Assembly: GCA_021734325.1 (NCBI GenBank)
Contig: JAIPJF010000003.1
Location: 1-64,000 of the forward strand
DNA length: 64,000 nucleotides
From: Fidelibacterota bacterium
GTDB taxonomy: Bacteria; Fidelibacterota; UBA8477; JABMPR01
Reading direction: 5' to 3'
Made by a program: the position numbers and the translations under genes. Shown here piece by piece: positions 1 to 7,428 of the stretch (position 1 is the stretch's first letter; every line of letters begins with the position of its first letter). The notes under the pieces are model-generated. The model was not told where the DNA came from. It saw nothing but the letters and a program-made list of their open reading frames with translations, and ran no database searches.

Positions 1-333
1 TTGTCCATGATTATAGATGCTGTATAATTAATGACTTATGATATATGCAGAAGGGAAATAATAGTTTAGACTGGTGGTAAACGTCGCCTCGCCGTGGCTG
101 CCTGTGGGGCAGAATAAGCTGGCAGAATGTATGAAAATAGTGACAGAAAAGAGGATCTCTGTCAGTCTGGAACTAAGTATAATTTTAAACTATTAACTAT
201 TTATAAGCAGAATATTCCGATTTACAGGCTGAATCATGGGAAATATGGATTCATCCGCATAACCGCCATTCGCAGGACTCCAAACCAGGGATCTTCTGTC
301 AGCGAACTTCATATTGCATGGCTCGCTAGGGTG

Positions 334-365
334 GATAAAAAAAGCGGACCATGAAGATCCGCTTT
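334..365 (-). terminator. Rho-independent terminator of the 133-aa membrane protein gene
   Basis: Read on the minus strand, AAAGCGGA and TCCGCTTT (plus-strand 341-348 and 358-365) form a perfect 8-bp stem with a 9-nt loop. It is followed by a run of T, from the plus-strand A run at 337-343. It sits about 24 bases past the stop of the gene ending at 389. The rest of 1-388 shows no gene I can support; the only reading frame there (127-354) has low-complexity, unrecognisable content. Confidence 0.8.
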
Positions 366-388
366 GGCATTCATACCTGTTTGGGTGA

Positions 389-790
389 TTATTTATCTTT
401 AATGGTTTCCTGCTTGTGGATGATCTTCAATTTACCATCGCCTGACTTTCCATCGCCTTTATATTTCTTGATGAAGATATGACCATCTCCACTTTCAATG
501 GTCTTGATATCAAAATCTTCTGCATCGACTTCTTTGCCATTTACGGTCACGACGATGGTCGAATCACCATCTCCGGTTTTTTCAATCACTACCTCGATAT
601 TATTCATACCTGACATGTCCAGGAGTCCATCATCATCCGTCATCCACATCATTTCATGACCAGGCATGCCCACTGGTTTTGGCATCATTAATCCTGGTCC
701 ATGATTCCTGCCGATCTGGGCAAAGCCATATACCAGTACGACAAGGAGCAGATATTTCCATAGAAGATCCAATTTTTCTTTGTTTGTCAT
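389..790 (-). CDS. Small membrane-anchored protein of unknown function
   Basis: I do not recognise a family. The 133-residue product has a charged N-terminus (MTNKEK), one hydrophobic segment at about residues 11-26, then a Met/Pro/Gly-rich linker and an acidic, Gly/Asp-rich C-terminal domain with beta-type alternation (IEVVIEK, STIVVTVNG). This suggests a single-pass inner-membrane protein with a small globular domain outside. The start at 790 is chosen because GGGAGG lies 5 bases upstream; a start four codons earlier would place that ribosome site inside the gene. It is divergent from the gene at 963 and ends in a clear terminator. The loop region contains a Met/His-rich stretch (MPGHEMMWM) that could bind metal, but this is only a composition remark. 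Confidence 0.55.
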   Translation of the reverse strand: MTNKEKLDLLWKYLLLVVLVYGFAQIGRNHGPGLMMPKPVGMPGHEMMWMTDDDGLLDMSGMNNIEVVIEKTGDGDSTIVVTVNGKEVDAEDFDIKTIESGDGHIFIKKYKGDGKSGDGKLKIIHKQETIKDK

Positions 791-962
791 TTTACCTCCC
801 ATTTGATTTGAATCTCATTCACTGATGAGACTTTATGCTGATAGCAGGCCAATCCATATTGCTAAGAATTATTGTGGTCATAATTTAGGTGATCCTTGTA
901 TGGAATTCCAAAATGAATATAATAATACCTATTTCAGGAGTATTCGTGGTGGCAATTGCAAA

Positions 963-1493
963 ATGAAGAAAATCCTGTTGATTCTGGTCCTGGCAGTTGG
1001 TCTGTGCTTTTATTTTACCTGGAAACCATCCACGAGCGCCATTGTCGATAAAATGAAATTCGGTGAAGTCTTGAGCTATGATGGGATTGTCTTTCATACG
1101 GTATGGGGCAATAGCGAGACCCTAGAGGGCTTTGTGAGACGTATTGACCGCCATTATGACAGCAGTGTGCCTGTCATCACCTACAATCTGGTCCTGACGA
1201 CGGAGGAGTACAACGATCCTGACATTGTCACAGTCCGATATGATGGTGGGGGGAATTATCATTGGTCTGCACCCAAGCAACCAAAGGGCAGTATCCTTTT
1301 TTATCATACCATTCCGGCAAGTCGCCGCGTCCAGAATAAGCTTGATGGAATAAAAGAAGGCCAGATACTTCGTCTGGAGGTGAAAGTATCTGAGAATAGC
1401 GAGATCAGGAGCTCCTCAGGTGCATATGTAAAATTAATGCATAGCAATCATAAATTTATTCTGGTTGAGGATGTGTTTTCGTCAGGACATTAA
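963..1493 (+). CDS. Exported or membrane-anchored hypothetical protein
   Basis: A 176-residue product starting MKKILLILVLAVGLCFYFTW, a typical short positively charged N-region plus hydrophobic segment. This is either an uncleaved anchor or a signal peptide. The remaining 150 residues have mixed beta content with no motif I recognise. An in-frame upstream start at 825 is possible but would bury the hydrophobic signal at residue 47, so the internal ATG at 963 is preferred; a weak GGTGG precedes it. It stands alone between a divergent gene and the tRNA-Pro repeat region, and no operon partner is evident. Confidence 0.5.
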   Translation: MKKILLILVLAVGLCFYFTWKPSTSAIVDKMKFGEVLSYDGIVFHTVWGNSETLEGFVRRIDRHYDSSVPVITYNLVLTTEEYNDPDIVTVRYDGGGNYHWSAPKQPKGSILFYHTIPASRRVQNKLDGIKEGQILRLEVKVSENSEIRSSSGAYVKLMHSNHKFILVEDVFSSGH

Positions 1494-1570
1494 GGTGGTC
1501 ACTGAGGGTCTCAAAATGTTCGATTGTCATGTTTGGCTGATGGCTTCGAGAACCTCAACCACAAGAAACA

Positions 1571-1811
1571 TAAAGCCACCCAATGAATAGGTTGCTTCAT
1601 GCTTTCGGAACCAAATTTCGCACTTTCTGAGCTCCGCCCGACAGGCGGGGAGATTTCACAGCTCGCTCCGCTCCTGTGTTCTCCGAGGTTACGCTGTAAG
1701 CTCTCCGGCTGAACCGAATCCCGCAGTAGGCGGGACCCGACCTTTTTACCCCGCACTTGCGGTGGCCCGGCAATCCTATCGGGACGCGCTAACCGGCTTT
1801 TATCATAAAGT
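1571..1811 (-). repeat. tRNA-Pro tail copy 4 (most diverged, with nested palindrome insertions)
   Basis: On the minus strand this 241-bp segment carries the same landmarks as the tRNA-Pro 3' part: D-arm piece CCGGTTAGCGCG, T-arm and acceptor pieces, and the GGTGGCTT-type hairpin. It is interrupted by several GC-rich insertions: plus-strand TCCCGCAGTAGGCGGGA (1719-1735), CCGC-ACTT-GCGG (about 1751-1762), CCCGGCAATCCTATCGGG (about 1767-1784) and a 35-nt block at 1612-1646 shared with copy 3. It is the copy farthest from the functional tRNA and the most degraded. Confidence 0.7.
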
Positions 1812-1957
1812 AAAAGCCACCCAATGAATAGGTGGCTTCATGCTGTCGGAACCAGACTTCGCTCTTTCTGAGCTCCGCCCGACAGGCGGGGAGATTTGAA
1901 CTCCCGACCTTCCCGACATACATGTCGGGACGCGCTAACCGGCTTTTATCATAAAGT
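1812..1957 (-). repeat. tRNA-Pro tail copy 3
   Basis: A 146-bp unit in tandem with copies 2 and 4. It keeps the D-loop/D-arm 3' part, T-arm, acceptor 3' strand and terminator-like hairpin of tRNA-Pro. The anticodon arm is replaced by the palindrome TCCCGACATACATGTCGGGA at 1911-1930. A 35-nt block (1853-1887), containing CCGCCCGACAGGCGG, splits the acceptor strand exactly between CGGAAC and GGGGAG (plus strand). The 5' acceptor strand and 5' D-stem of a tRNA are absent, so this cannot be a working tRNA. Confidence 0.8.
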
Positions 1958-2068
1958 AAAAGCCACCCAATGAATAGGTGGCTTCATGCTGTCGGAACGG
2001 GGAGATTTGAACTCCCGACCTTCCCGACATACATGTCGGGACGCGCTAACCGGCTTTTATCATAAAGT
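1958..2068 (-). repeat. tRNA-Pro tail copy 2
   Basis: A 111-bp unit nearly identical to the 3' part and terminator of the functional tRNA-Pro next to it, with one C/T change in the hairpin flank. The 17-nt anticodon arm is replaced by the 20-nt palindrome TCCCGACATACATGTCGGGA at 2022-2041. The flanks CCGACCT and CGCGCTAACCGG (plus strand) are kept exactly. Lacks the 35-nt insertion seen in copies 3 and 4. Confidence 0.85.
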
Positions 2069-2101
2069 AAAAGCCACCCAATGAATAGGTGGCTTTATGC
2101 T
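2069..2101 (-). terminator. Terminator-like hairpin after tRNA-Pro
   Basis: On the minus strand AAGCCACC and GGTGGCTT form an 8-bp stem around TATTCATT, followed by TTTTACTTTAT. The same hairpin is repeated in each of the three tail copies upstream in plus coordinates, so transcription from the tRNA would meet up to four successive terminator-like structures. Confidence 0.65.
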
Positions 2102-2102
2102 G

Positions 2103-2177
2103 TCGGAACGGGGAGATTTGAACTCCCGACCTCTTGACCCCCAGTCAAGCGCGCTAACCGGGCTGCGCTACGTTCCG
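2103..2177 (-). tRNA. tRNA-Pro (anticodon GGG)
   Basis: The minus strand folds as a full cloverleaf. Acceptor CGGAACG pairs with CGTTCCG, with discriminator A. The D-stem is GCGC/GCGC. The anticodon stem CTTGA/TCAAG carries loop CTGGGGG, giving anticodon GGG. The T-stem is GGGAG/CTCCC with loop TTCAAAT. It totals 75 nt without encoded CCA. It is the only intact member of a four-unit tandem array. A run of T on the minus strand's 3' side is supplied by the hairpin at 2069-2101. Confidence 0.93.
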
Positions 2178-2249
2178 TTTTTTTTAAAGCGGACTAATTA
2201 AAGTCATTAATCCACCTGAATCAAGCAAGCTTTAGCTATTTGTTGAAAA

Positions 2250-2711
2250 TTAAGATTCGATGAGCTTGAGCAGCTCCTGGAGGTCTGCTTTAAGATTGAG
2301 CAGGAATTTCTTGTAACGATCAGAATCAGTCGTAGACGCTCCTACGACCTCTGACCGAGTTTCAGTCGCTTTGAAGACCGGCTCTGACACAATGGGAGGT
2401 CGTTGTACAGGAATCGTGTGGGACTGATCTTCCAGACTGCCCACATTCAACGGTAAACCACTCTCCTGGAGTTCTTTGAGCTTCTGACGGGCACCTTCAA
2501 TGGTATACTTCTTCTCATACAGCAGGGTCTTGATAAAATTGACCAACTCAATATCCTTTTCACGATACGTGCGATTACCAGCACGATTCTTGGCAGGCGA
2601 GAGTTGGGGGAATTCTGATTCCCAGTAACGAAGGACGTATTGCTTCAGGTCCGTTGCTTCACTGACTTCACCAATTGAATAATAGAGCTTTTTAATCGCT
2701 TCTCTTGGCAT
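2250..2711 (-). CDS. MerR-family transcriptional regulator
   Basis: A 153-residue protein with an N-terminal MerR-type winged helix: YSIGEVSEATDLKQYVLRYWE (helix-turn-helix, about residues 11-31), then the wing with NRTYREKDIELV (about 45-57) and the typical GARQKLKEL helix. The C-terminal 60 residues are short and low in complexity and end in a Leu-rich helix. No effector-binding domain is present, and there are no cysteines to suggest metal sensing. This short form is common as a constitutive or nucleoid-type MerR protein in FCB bacteria; the target cannot be told. It lies just upstream of and divergent from smpB, with a 265-bp intergenic region that may hold both promoters. Confidence 0.85.
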   Translation of the reverse strand: MPREAIKKLYYSIGEVSEATDLKQYVLRYWESEFPQLSPAKNRAGNRTYREKDIELVNFIKTLLYEKKYTIEGARQKLKELQESGLPLNVGSLEDQSHTIPVQRPPIVSEPVFKATETRSEVVGASTTDSDRYKKFLLNLKADLQELLKLIES

Positions 2712-2976
2712 TTTACTTTAACCTTATAATGAGTCTCTGACCATCACTTGAACCATTACTTTAATTATAATCCCTTATTTACCTTTCATCAAGGGATTAA
2801 TAGCAGTTCTTCAAGCTTTTTTTAGTTAAAGTAAATTATTAATGGAGGCTTGACAGGATTGCATTTCTTCTCAAATATGCTTGGTTTAATTGCAATTCAC
2901 AATCTGTGATATGCTAAAAATATCAATCAATTATCCTCAAAATGCAGGTTGTTATCAAAGGGCGCCTGAATAAATT

Positions 2977-3453
2977 TTGCCCGTGAATGAAAGCGAAGCC
3001 AAGATTAAAATGATCCTCCGGAATAAGCGTGCTTTTCATGAGTACACCATTCTGGAGAAATATGAAGCCGGGATTTCCCTCCAGGGAACTGAAGTAAAAT
3101 CGATTCGGGCAGGCAAAGTGACCATGGGTGATGCCTACGCAGGATACCGACAGGGCAGTATCTCTCTGCTGAATCTCCATGTGAGCCCCTGGGAAACTGC
3201 CAATGACTATGATCAACATAATCCCACACGTCCCAGACTGCTCTTGCTGCATAAACGGGAAATCGCTAAGCTCACCCATCAAATCCAAGCAAAAGGATAT
3301 ACCTTATTGCCGCTGGCCCTTTATTTTAAGAACGGCAGATTGAAGGTTGAACTGGGTCTGGCCAAAGGTAAGAACATCCATGATAAAAGACAAACTGCCC
3401 TAAAAAGAGATGCTCAACGCGAAATGGACCGCGCTTCCAAGTTTGGCAAATAA
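2977..3453 (+). CDS. smpB: SsrA-binding protein SmpB
   Basis: A 158-residue OB-fold protein that binds tmRNA and brings it to stalled ribosomes for trans-translation. Family hallmarks are visible: NKRAFHEYTILEKYEAGISL, GTEVKSIRAGKVTMGDAYA, the HVSPW turn, and the basic C-terminal tail with GKNIHDKRQ and a final K-rich segment. Length is normal for the family (about 150-160). The start is uncertain: TTG at 2977 or GTG at 2983, since no ATG precedes the conserved core and no strong ribosome site is seen. It is followed 18 bases later by tyrS. The tmRNA gene itself is not in the window. Confidence 0.93.
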   Translation: MPVNESEAKIKMILRNKRAFHEYTILEKYEAGISLQGTEVKSIRAGKVTMGDAYAGYRQGSISLLNLHVSPWETANDYDQHNPTRPRLLLLHKREIAKLTHQIQAKGYTLLPLALYFKNGRLKVELGLAKGKNIHDKRQTALKRDAQREMDRASKFGK

Positions 3454-3470
3454 AATATTCGGAGTATATA

Positions 3471-4682
3471 TTGAAATTCCCAGCGATCAATGAACAGATG
3501 GACCTTTTATCAAGAGGGATCGAAGATTTTGTTGCACCTGAAGGTCTTGAAAAGAGACTTCAAACATCCCTGAAAACAGGGAAGCCCCTCCGTGTGAAGC
3601 TGGGCGCCGATCCCAGCCGTCCTGATCTGCATATTGGTCATGCCGTTGTACTAAGAAAATTGCGACAGTTCCAGGATCTGGGCCATCAGGCCACCCTGAT
3701 CATCGGGGATTTTACCGCATCAATCGGTGATCCCACCGGCAGGAACAAGACCAGACCGAGCATATCTCTTGCAGAAGCAAGACAATATGGCTTATCCTAT
3801 CTGGAACAGGCCGCAAGCGTCCTTGATCGTGAACATCTGCAGGTCGTTTATAACTCAGACTGGCTTGACAACATGAATTTCTCCGCTGTGATCAAGCTGG
3901 CCGGCCAGGTAACAGTTGCCCAGATGCTCGAGCGGGACGACTTTTCACAACGCTACAAGGGCGGTGTTCCCATCTCAGTCCATGAATTCCTCTATCCCTT
4001 GGCCCAGGCCCAGGATTCTGTCCATTTACAGTCTGATGTCGAACTTGGAGGCACAGATCAATTATTCAACCTCCTCATGGGACGTGAATTACAAAAAAAA
4101 GTGGGACAGGATCCGCAGATCATTATGACCGTGCCTCTGCTGGAAGGTACTGATGGTGTGGAAAAGATGTCCAAGAGCTATGATAATTATATCGGACTGT
4201 CTGATACAGCTCAGGACATGTTCGGCAAAGCCCTGTCCATACCGGATGAATTGATAATCAAATATCTCACGCTGACGACTGACCTCCCGATGGAGACCAT
4301 CGTAGAGATCGATTCCAAGATGAAAGCAGGTGAAAACCCCCGTGATTTTAAACGGCTGCTCGGCAGGGAACTGGTGAAGGTCTACTATGATGAAGCCGCC
4401 GGACTTGCTGCACAGGAAGCATTTGATCAGTTGTTCATCAAAAAGGACGTCCCCGATGAAATGCCTGAGTTCACGGTAAAGGATCCTGAAGCGAATCTTT
4501 TGTCCATCCTGGGTGACAGTGGGCTGTTTGAGAGCAAGGGCGAAATACGCCGCCTGGTCAAGCAAAATGCCGTGAGTGTGGATGGCGAAAGGGTGAATGA
4601 TGAATTTCATACCTTTCATTCGCCAGGAGAATATGTTGTCAAAGCAGGGAAACGGAAATTCCTCAGAATCATCTGTGTCTGA
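3471..4682 (+). CDS. tyrS: Tyrosyl-tRNA synthetase
   Basis: A class I aminoacyl-tRNA synthetase charging tRNA-Tyr. The Rossmann-fold catalytic domain shows HIGH at residues 54-57 (PDLHIGHAVVLRKLRQFQ) and KMSKS at about 232 (GVEKMSKSYDNY). The C-terminal 60 residues are an S4-type RNA-binding domain (EIRRLVKQNAVSVDGERV). Length 403 fits the TyrS form with the HIGH/KMSKS signature. The start is TTG at 3471, supported by GGAG seven bases upstream. It follows smpB closely and probably shares its transcript. Confidence 0.95.
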   Translation: MKFPAINEQMDLLSRGIEDFVAPEGLEKRLQTSLKTGKPLRVKLGADPSRPDLHIGHAVVLRKLRQFQDLGHQATLIIGDFTASIGDPTGRNKTRPSISLAEARQYGLSYLEQAASVLDREHLQVVYNSDWLDNMNFSAVIKLAGQVTVAQMLERDDFSQRYKGGVPISVHEFLYPLAQAQDSVHLQSDVELGGTDQLFNLLMGRELQKKVGQDPQIIMTVPLLEGTDGVEKMSKSYDNYIGLSDTAQDMFGKALSIPDELIIKYLTLTTDLPMETIVEIDSKMKAGENPRDFKRLLGRELVKVYYDEAAGLAAQEAFDQLFIKKDVPDEMPEFTVKDPEANLLSILGDSGLFESKGEIRRLVKQNAVSVDGERVNDEFHTFHSPGEYVVKAGKRKFLRIICV

Positions 4683-4709
4683 CCATATCAGAGCAAGCAG
4701 GGGGCTGAA

Positions 4710-5594
4710 TTGATCGAATTACTGAATATTTCAAAGGAATATAATTCAGTTCAAGCCGTTGATAAACTCCACATAAAAATACAACCTGGTCGCATCTGTG
4801 GCTTTCTTGGGCCTAACGGTGCCGGAAAGACCACCTCCATTCGCATGCTCATGAACATTATTCAACCGGATGAGGGCGAGATATTGTTCAATGGCAAGCA
4901 GGATCGTCCAAATGCCGTAGAAATTGGTTATCTCCCGGAAGAGCGGGGATTGTATCAAAAGATCTCCGTATCTGAAACCCTGCACTATTTCGCCCATTTG
5001 AGAAACGTGAAACAAGCCCACGAAAAGATCATATCCATCTTGGACCGTTTCGAGCTTCAAGATCGGCTCCACTCCAAAGTAAATGAGCTCTCAAAGGGGA
5101 ATCAGCAGAAGCTGCAATTCATCAACACCATTCTCCATGATCCTGAGTATGTCATCCTGGATGAACCACTCTCCGGTCTGGATCCAGTGAATCAGCTCCT
5201 GCTTAAGGAGATACTTGAAGACATGAAGAAGGCTGGCAAAACCATTATTTTCAGTTCCCATCAAATGGAGCAGGTGGAAAAGATCTGCGATGATGTGGCT
5301 CTGATTAATAAAGGTAAATTAATTTTATCCGGCAGTCTTACACAGATTCTTCGCGAATACGGAAAAACCCACCTTCAGGTCACTCCGGAGAACGAATCTG
5401 ATCTTGCGCACCCTGTTTTAACAGAAGCCGATGCAGCCATTCGGAATGGATCTGCCTATATCCTGCTAAGTGGTAGAAACAAATCCGATCTGATTGCCAG
5501 AATCAACAAGGCCATGGACATCAGGACCATCAAAGTTGCTGAACCGGGACTGGAAGACATTTTTATCCAGTTGGTCAAGGGGGATCACAAATGA
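4710..5594 (+). CDS. ABC transporter ATP-binding protein, NatA type
   Basis: A 294-residue ATPase. Walker A is GPNGAGKTT (about residues 34-42), the signature is LSKGNQQKLQF, Walker B is YVILDEPLSGLDP, and the switch histidine is in SSHQMEQVE. The LSKG signature and the C-terminal 80-residue extension fit the NatA/CcmA-like subfamily that pairs with an ABC-2 permease. The permease follows with a 4-base overlap (ATGA). The substrate is unknown; relatives export Na+, drugs or peptides. The TTG start at 4710 is preceded by a G-rich ribosome site (AGGGGG). Confidence 0.9.
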   Translation: MIELLNISKEYNSVQAVDKLHIKIQPGRICGFLGPNGAGKTTSIRMLMNIIQPDEGEILFNGKQDRPNAVEIGYLPEERGLYQKISVSETLHYFAHLRNVKQAHEKIISILDRFELQDRLHSKVNELSKGNQQKLQFINTILHDPEYVILDEPLSGLDPVNQLLLKEILEDMKKAGKTIIFSSHQMEQVEKICDDVALINKGKLILSGSLTQILREYGKTHLQVTPENESDLAHPVLTEADAAIRNGSAYILLSGRNKSDLIARINKAMDIRTIKVAEPGLEDIFIQLVKGDHK

Positions 5595-6823
5595 CCTTCC
5601 TGAAGATAGCCTGGTTTGAATATCTGCGCAGGATTCGCTCAAAATGGTTTTTGATCGGAACCTTTGGTATGCCCATTCTCATTCTGGGCATCAGTTTGAT
5701 TGGTGGCTACCTGACCGGGACAGGTGCTGGTCTCGAAACCAAGTATATGGGCATGATCGATGAGACGGGAATCTACGGTCAACAGCTGATAGCTGACCTG
5801 GACATAAAATATGCCGACGAGGATGTCCCACCGATCAATATCGCCCTTACCAAGGGTGAGTTCAGGGACCTGCAGGAGCAATTCGATGCGCTGGTGAAAG
5901 AGCATTCCTTTGACGGCTACTTTGTCATACCAATGGATTTTGGTGAAACACAGCAATTAAAATTCTATGCCCAATCAAGCGCAACCATGCGATCCACTGA
6001 TGTTATCGCTGCCGAACTGAGACAGATCCTCACCCAGGAGCGTGCCGCATCACTGAATCTATCCCCGGAATCGCTGACCAAATTGTTTGTCAATGTAGAC
6101 GTTGACCACTACGATCTCGGTGCCTCAGAGGCACGGGACACAGAAGAACTTATCGCCGGCTATGTTGCCCCATTCATCTTTATGTTTCTGCTCTTTCTGG
6201 GAATCTTCACCGGTGGTCAACTATTGATGAGAGCAGTTCTTGAAGAAAGATCATCACGGGTGATCGAAGTGCTGCTTTCAACGGTCAGTTACAACGACCT
6301 GATGGGTGGGAAGATCGTCGGCCTTGGCATGCTGGGTCTGACCCAATCAGCCATTTATCTCCTGGCTGGTGTGATCGGTGGTTACTACTACGACATGTCG
6401 ATTGTTACAGCAGGGATCGGATCACTGTATTTCATCTATTTCATTCTGGGATATCTGCTCTATGCCGGGGTTTACATAGGCGTTGGGGCTTTGTTCGATT
6501 CAGAACAGGAAGCCCAACAGGCGATCCAGATCATCACCTTCATTGCTGTGATACCCATGCTTTTATGGACGCTGGTCATTGAGAATCCAAACTCCGCACT
6601 GGTAAATGCACTGTGTTATTTTCCCCCGGTCACACCTTTTTTCATGATGATCAAAATTGCTGTGGGTGAGACAACCATGTTCCAGATCGTCCTTACTATT
6701 CTGCTTATGCTGGTCAGTGTCTATGCCAGTATACGCCTCGCTGCAAAGCTGTTTCGTACGGCTATTTTGCTGTACGGGAAGCGCATCACGATGCCTGAAG
6801 TCATTCGCTGGCTTAAAGCCTGA
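5591..6823 (+). CDS. ABC-2 type permease, NatB type
   Basis: A 410-residue membrane subunit. It has one N-terminal membrane segment (about residues 22-42), a large external loop of about 140 residues, then five or so membrane segments between about 190 and 380. That is the architecture of NatB/ABC-2 exporters. The motif LEERSSRVIEVLLST just after the second segment is typical of the family. It is translationally coupled to the upstream ATPase. Substrate not predictable. Confidence 0.88.
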   Translation: MTFLKIAWFEYLRRIRSKWFLIGTFGMPILILGISLIGGYLTGTGAGLETKYMGMIDETGIYGQQLIADLDIKYADEDVPPINIALTKGEFRDLQEQFDALVKEHSFDGYFVIPMDFGETQQLKFYAQSSATMRSTDVIAAELRQILTQERAASLNLSPESLTKLFVNVDVDHYDLGASEARDTEELIAGYVAPFIFMFLLFLGIFTGGQLLMRAVLEERSSRVIEVLLSTVSYNDLMGGKIVGLGMLGLTQSAIYLLAGVIGGYYYDMSIVTAGIGSLYFIYFILGYLLYAGVYIGVGALFDSEQEAQQAIQIITFIAVIPMLLWTLVIENPNSALVNALCYFPPVTPFFMMIKIAVGETTMFQIVLTILLMLVSVYASIRLAAKLFRTAILLYGKRITMPEVIRWLKA

Positions 6824-6841
6824 ATTGAATATTTGTTGAGC

Positions 6842-6869
6842 TTGACATACCTGACAAGACGCTTATCTT
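6842..6869 (+). promoter_or_regulatory. Candidate sigma-70-type promoter for trxA
   Basis: TTGACA at 6842-6847 (a perfect -35) is followed after 16 bases by TATCTT at 6864-6869 (4 of 6 to the -10 consensus). It sits about 45 bases before the trxA start. This is based on consensus matching only. Confidence 0.45.
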
Positions 6870-6913
6870 CTCCAGGTTTTTTTATTTAGGAATTTAGCGC
6901 CAAGGGAGAGAAA

Positions 6914-7243
6914 ATGGCTGAAAACGTAAGAGAGTTTACTGACGGTGACTTTGTTGAAGAGGTAATCAATTCTGATATACCTGTGTTGGTTGATTTCTGG
7001 GCAGTTTGGTGTATGCCATGCAAAATGGTAGCTCCAGTTGTAGCAGAGATCGCAAAAGAGTATGATGGTAAACTCAAAGTTGGAAAACTAGATGTGGATA
7101 GTAACCCTGGTGTTGCACAGAAATACGGCATTAGAAGTATCCCCAGCCTCCTGATCTTCAAGAATGGCGAAGTTGCTCAGATGCTGGTGGGTGCTGTTCC
7201 AAAACCTCAGATCGTAGCGAAGGTTGATGCTGTCTTGGGCTAG
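6914..7243 (+). CDS. trxA: Thioredoxin with a WCMPC active site
   Basis: A 109-residue thioredoxin-fold protein that would reduce disulfides in the cytoplasm. It shows [14 protein letters not shown] with redox cysteines at 33 and 36, the cis-proline in SIPSL, and a normal length with no signal peptide. The usual dipeptide between the cysteines is GP; here it is MP, which may shift the redox potential. GGGAGA precedes the ATG. It appears monocistronic, with its own candidate promoter and a strong terminator. Confidence 0.95.
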   Translation: MAENVREFTDGDFVEEVINSDIPVLVDFWAVWCMPCKMVAPVVAEIAKEYDGKLKVGKLDVDSNPGVAQKYGIRSIPSLLIFKNGEVAQMLVGAVPKPQIVAKVDAVLG

Positions 7244-7265
7244 ATCTCCCGCTTTAAACATTTTA

Positions 7266-7300
7266 TAAAAAAGACCGTCCCATGTGATGGTCTTTTTTTT
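7266..7300 (+). terminator. Rho-independent terminator after trxA
   Basis: AAAAAAGACC and GGTCTTTTTT form a stem around a loop of about 12 bases, ending in eight T. It separates trxA from the TPP riboswitch unit. Confidence 0.85.
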
Positions 7301-7336
7301 GTACACACTTGAGGCAAATCATATATATTCGCAATG

Positions 7337-7424
7337 CAACACGGGGTGCCTGGTGACGCGATATCGTCGGAGGCTGAGATCAAACCCTTTGAACCTGATC
7401 TGGATCATGCCAGCGTAGGGAGAT
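7337..7424 (+). promoter_or_regulatory. TPP riboswitch (THI box)
   Basis: The conserved THI-box cores are present in order: GGGGTGCC, GGCTGAGA, ACCCTTTGAACCTGATCTGG, ATCATGCCAGCGTAGGGA. The variable P3 hairpin lies between the first two (GACGCGATATCGTC). The 3' conserved GTAGGGAGA is also the ribosome-binding site of the TonB receptor that starts at 7429. Thiamine pyrophosphate binding would therefore be expected to hide the ribosome site and shut off translation. Confidence 0.95.
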
Positions 7425-7428
7425 CGAC

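Noticed and set aside
127-354. A 75-codon open frame at the left edge
   Set aside because: No ribosome site, no recognisable motif, and its end overlaps the terminator of the opposite-strand gene.
825-962. N-terminal extension of the 963 gene
   Set aside because: It places the signal-like segment at residue 47 and shows no conserved sequence.
1511-1756. Minus-strand 81-codon frame
   Set aside because: It is made entirely of tRNA tail and palindrome sequence, so coding is very unlikely.
1571-2177. CRISPR-like or multi-tRNA array
   Set aside because: The units are 109-241 bp copies of one tRNA's 3' part with no unique spacers, and only one unit has a full cloverleaf.
2850-2880. TTGACA-containing promoter for smpB
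   Set aside because: The -35 is good, but no convincing -10 lies at 16-18 bases (AAATAT only).
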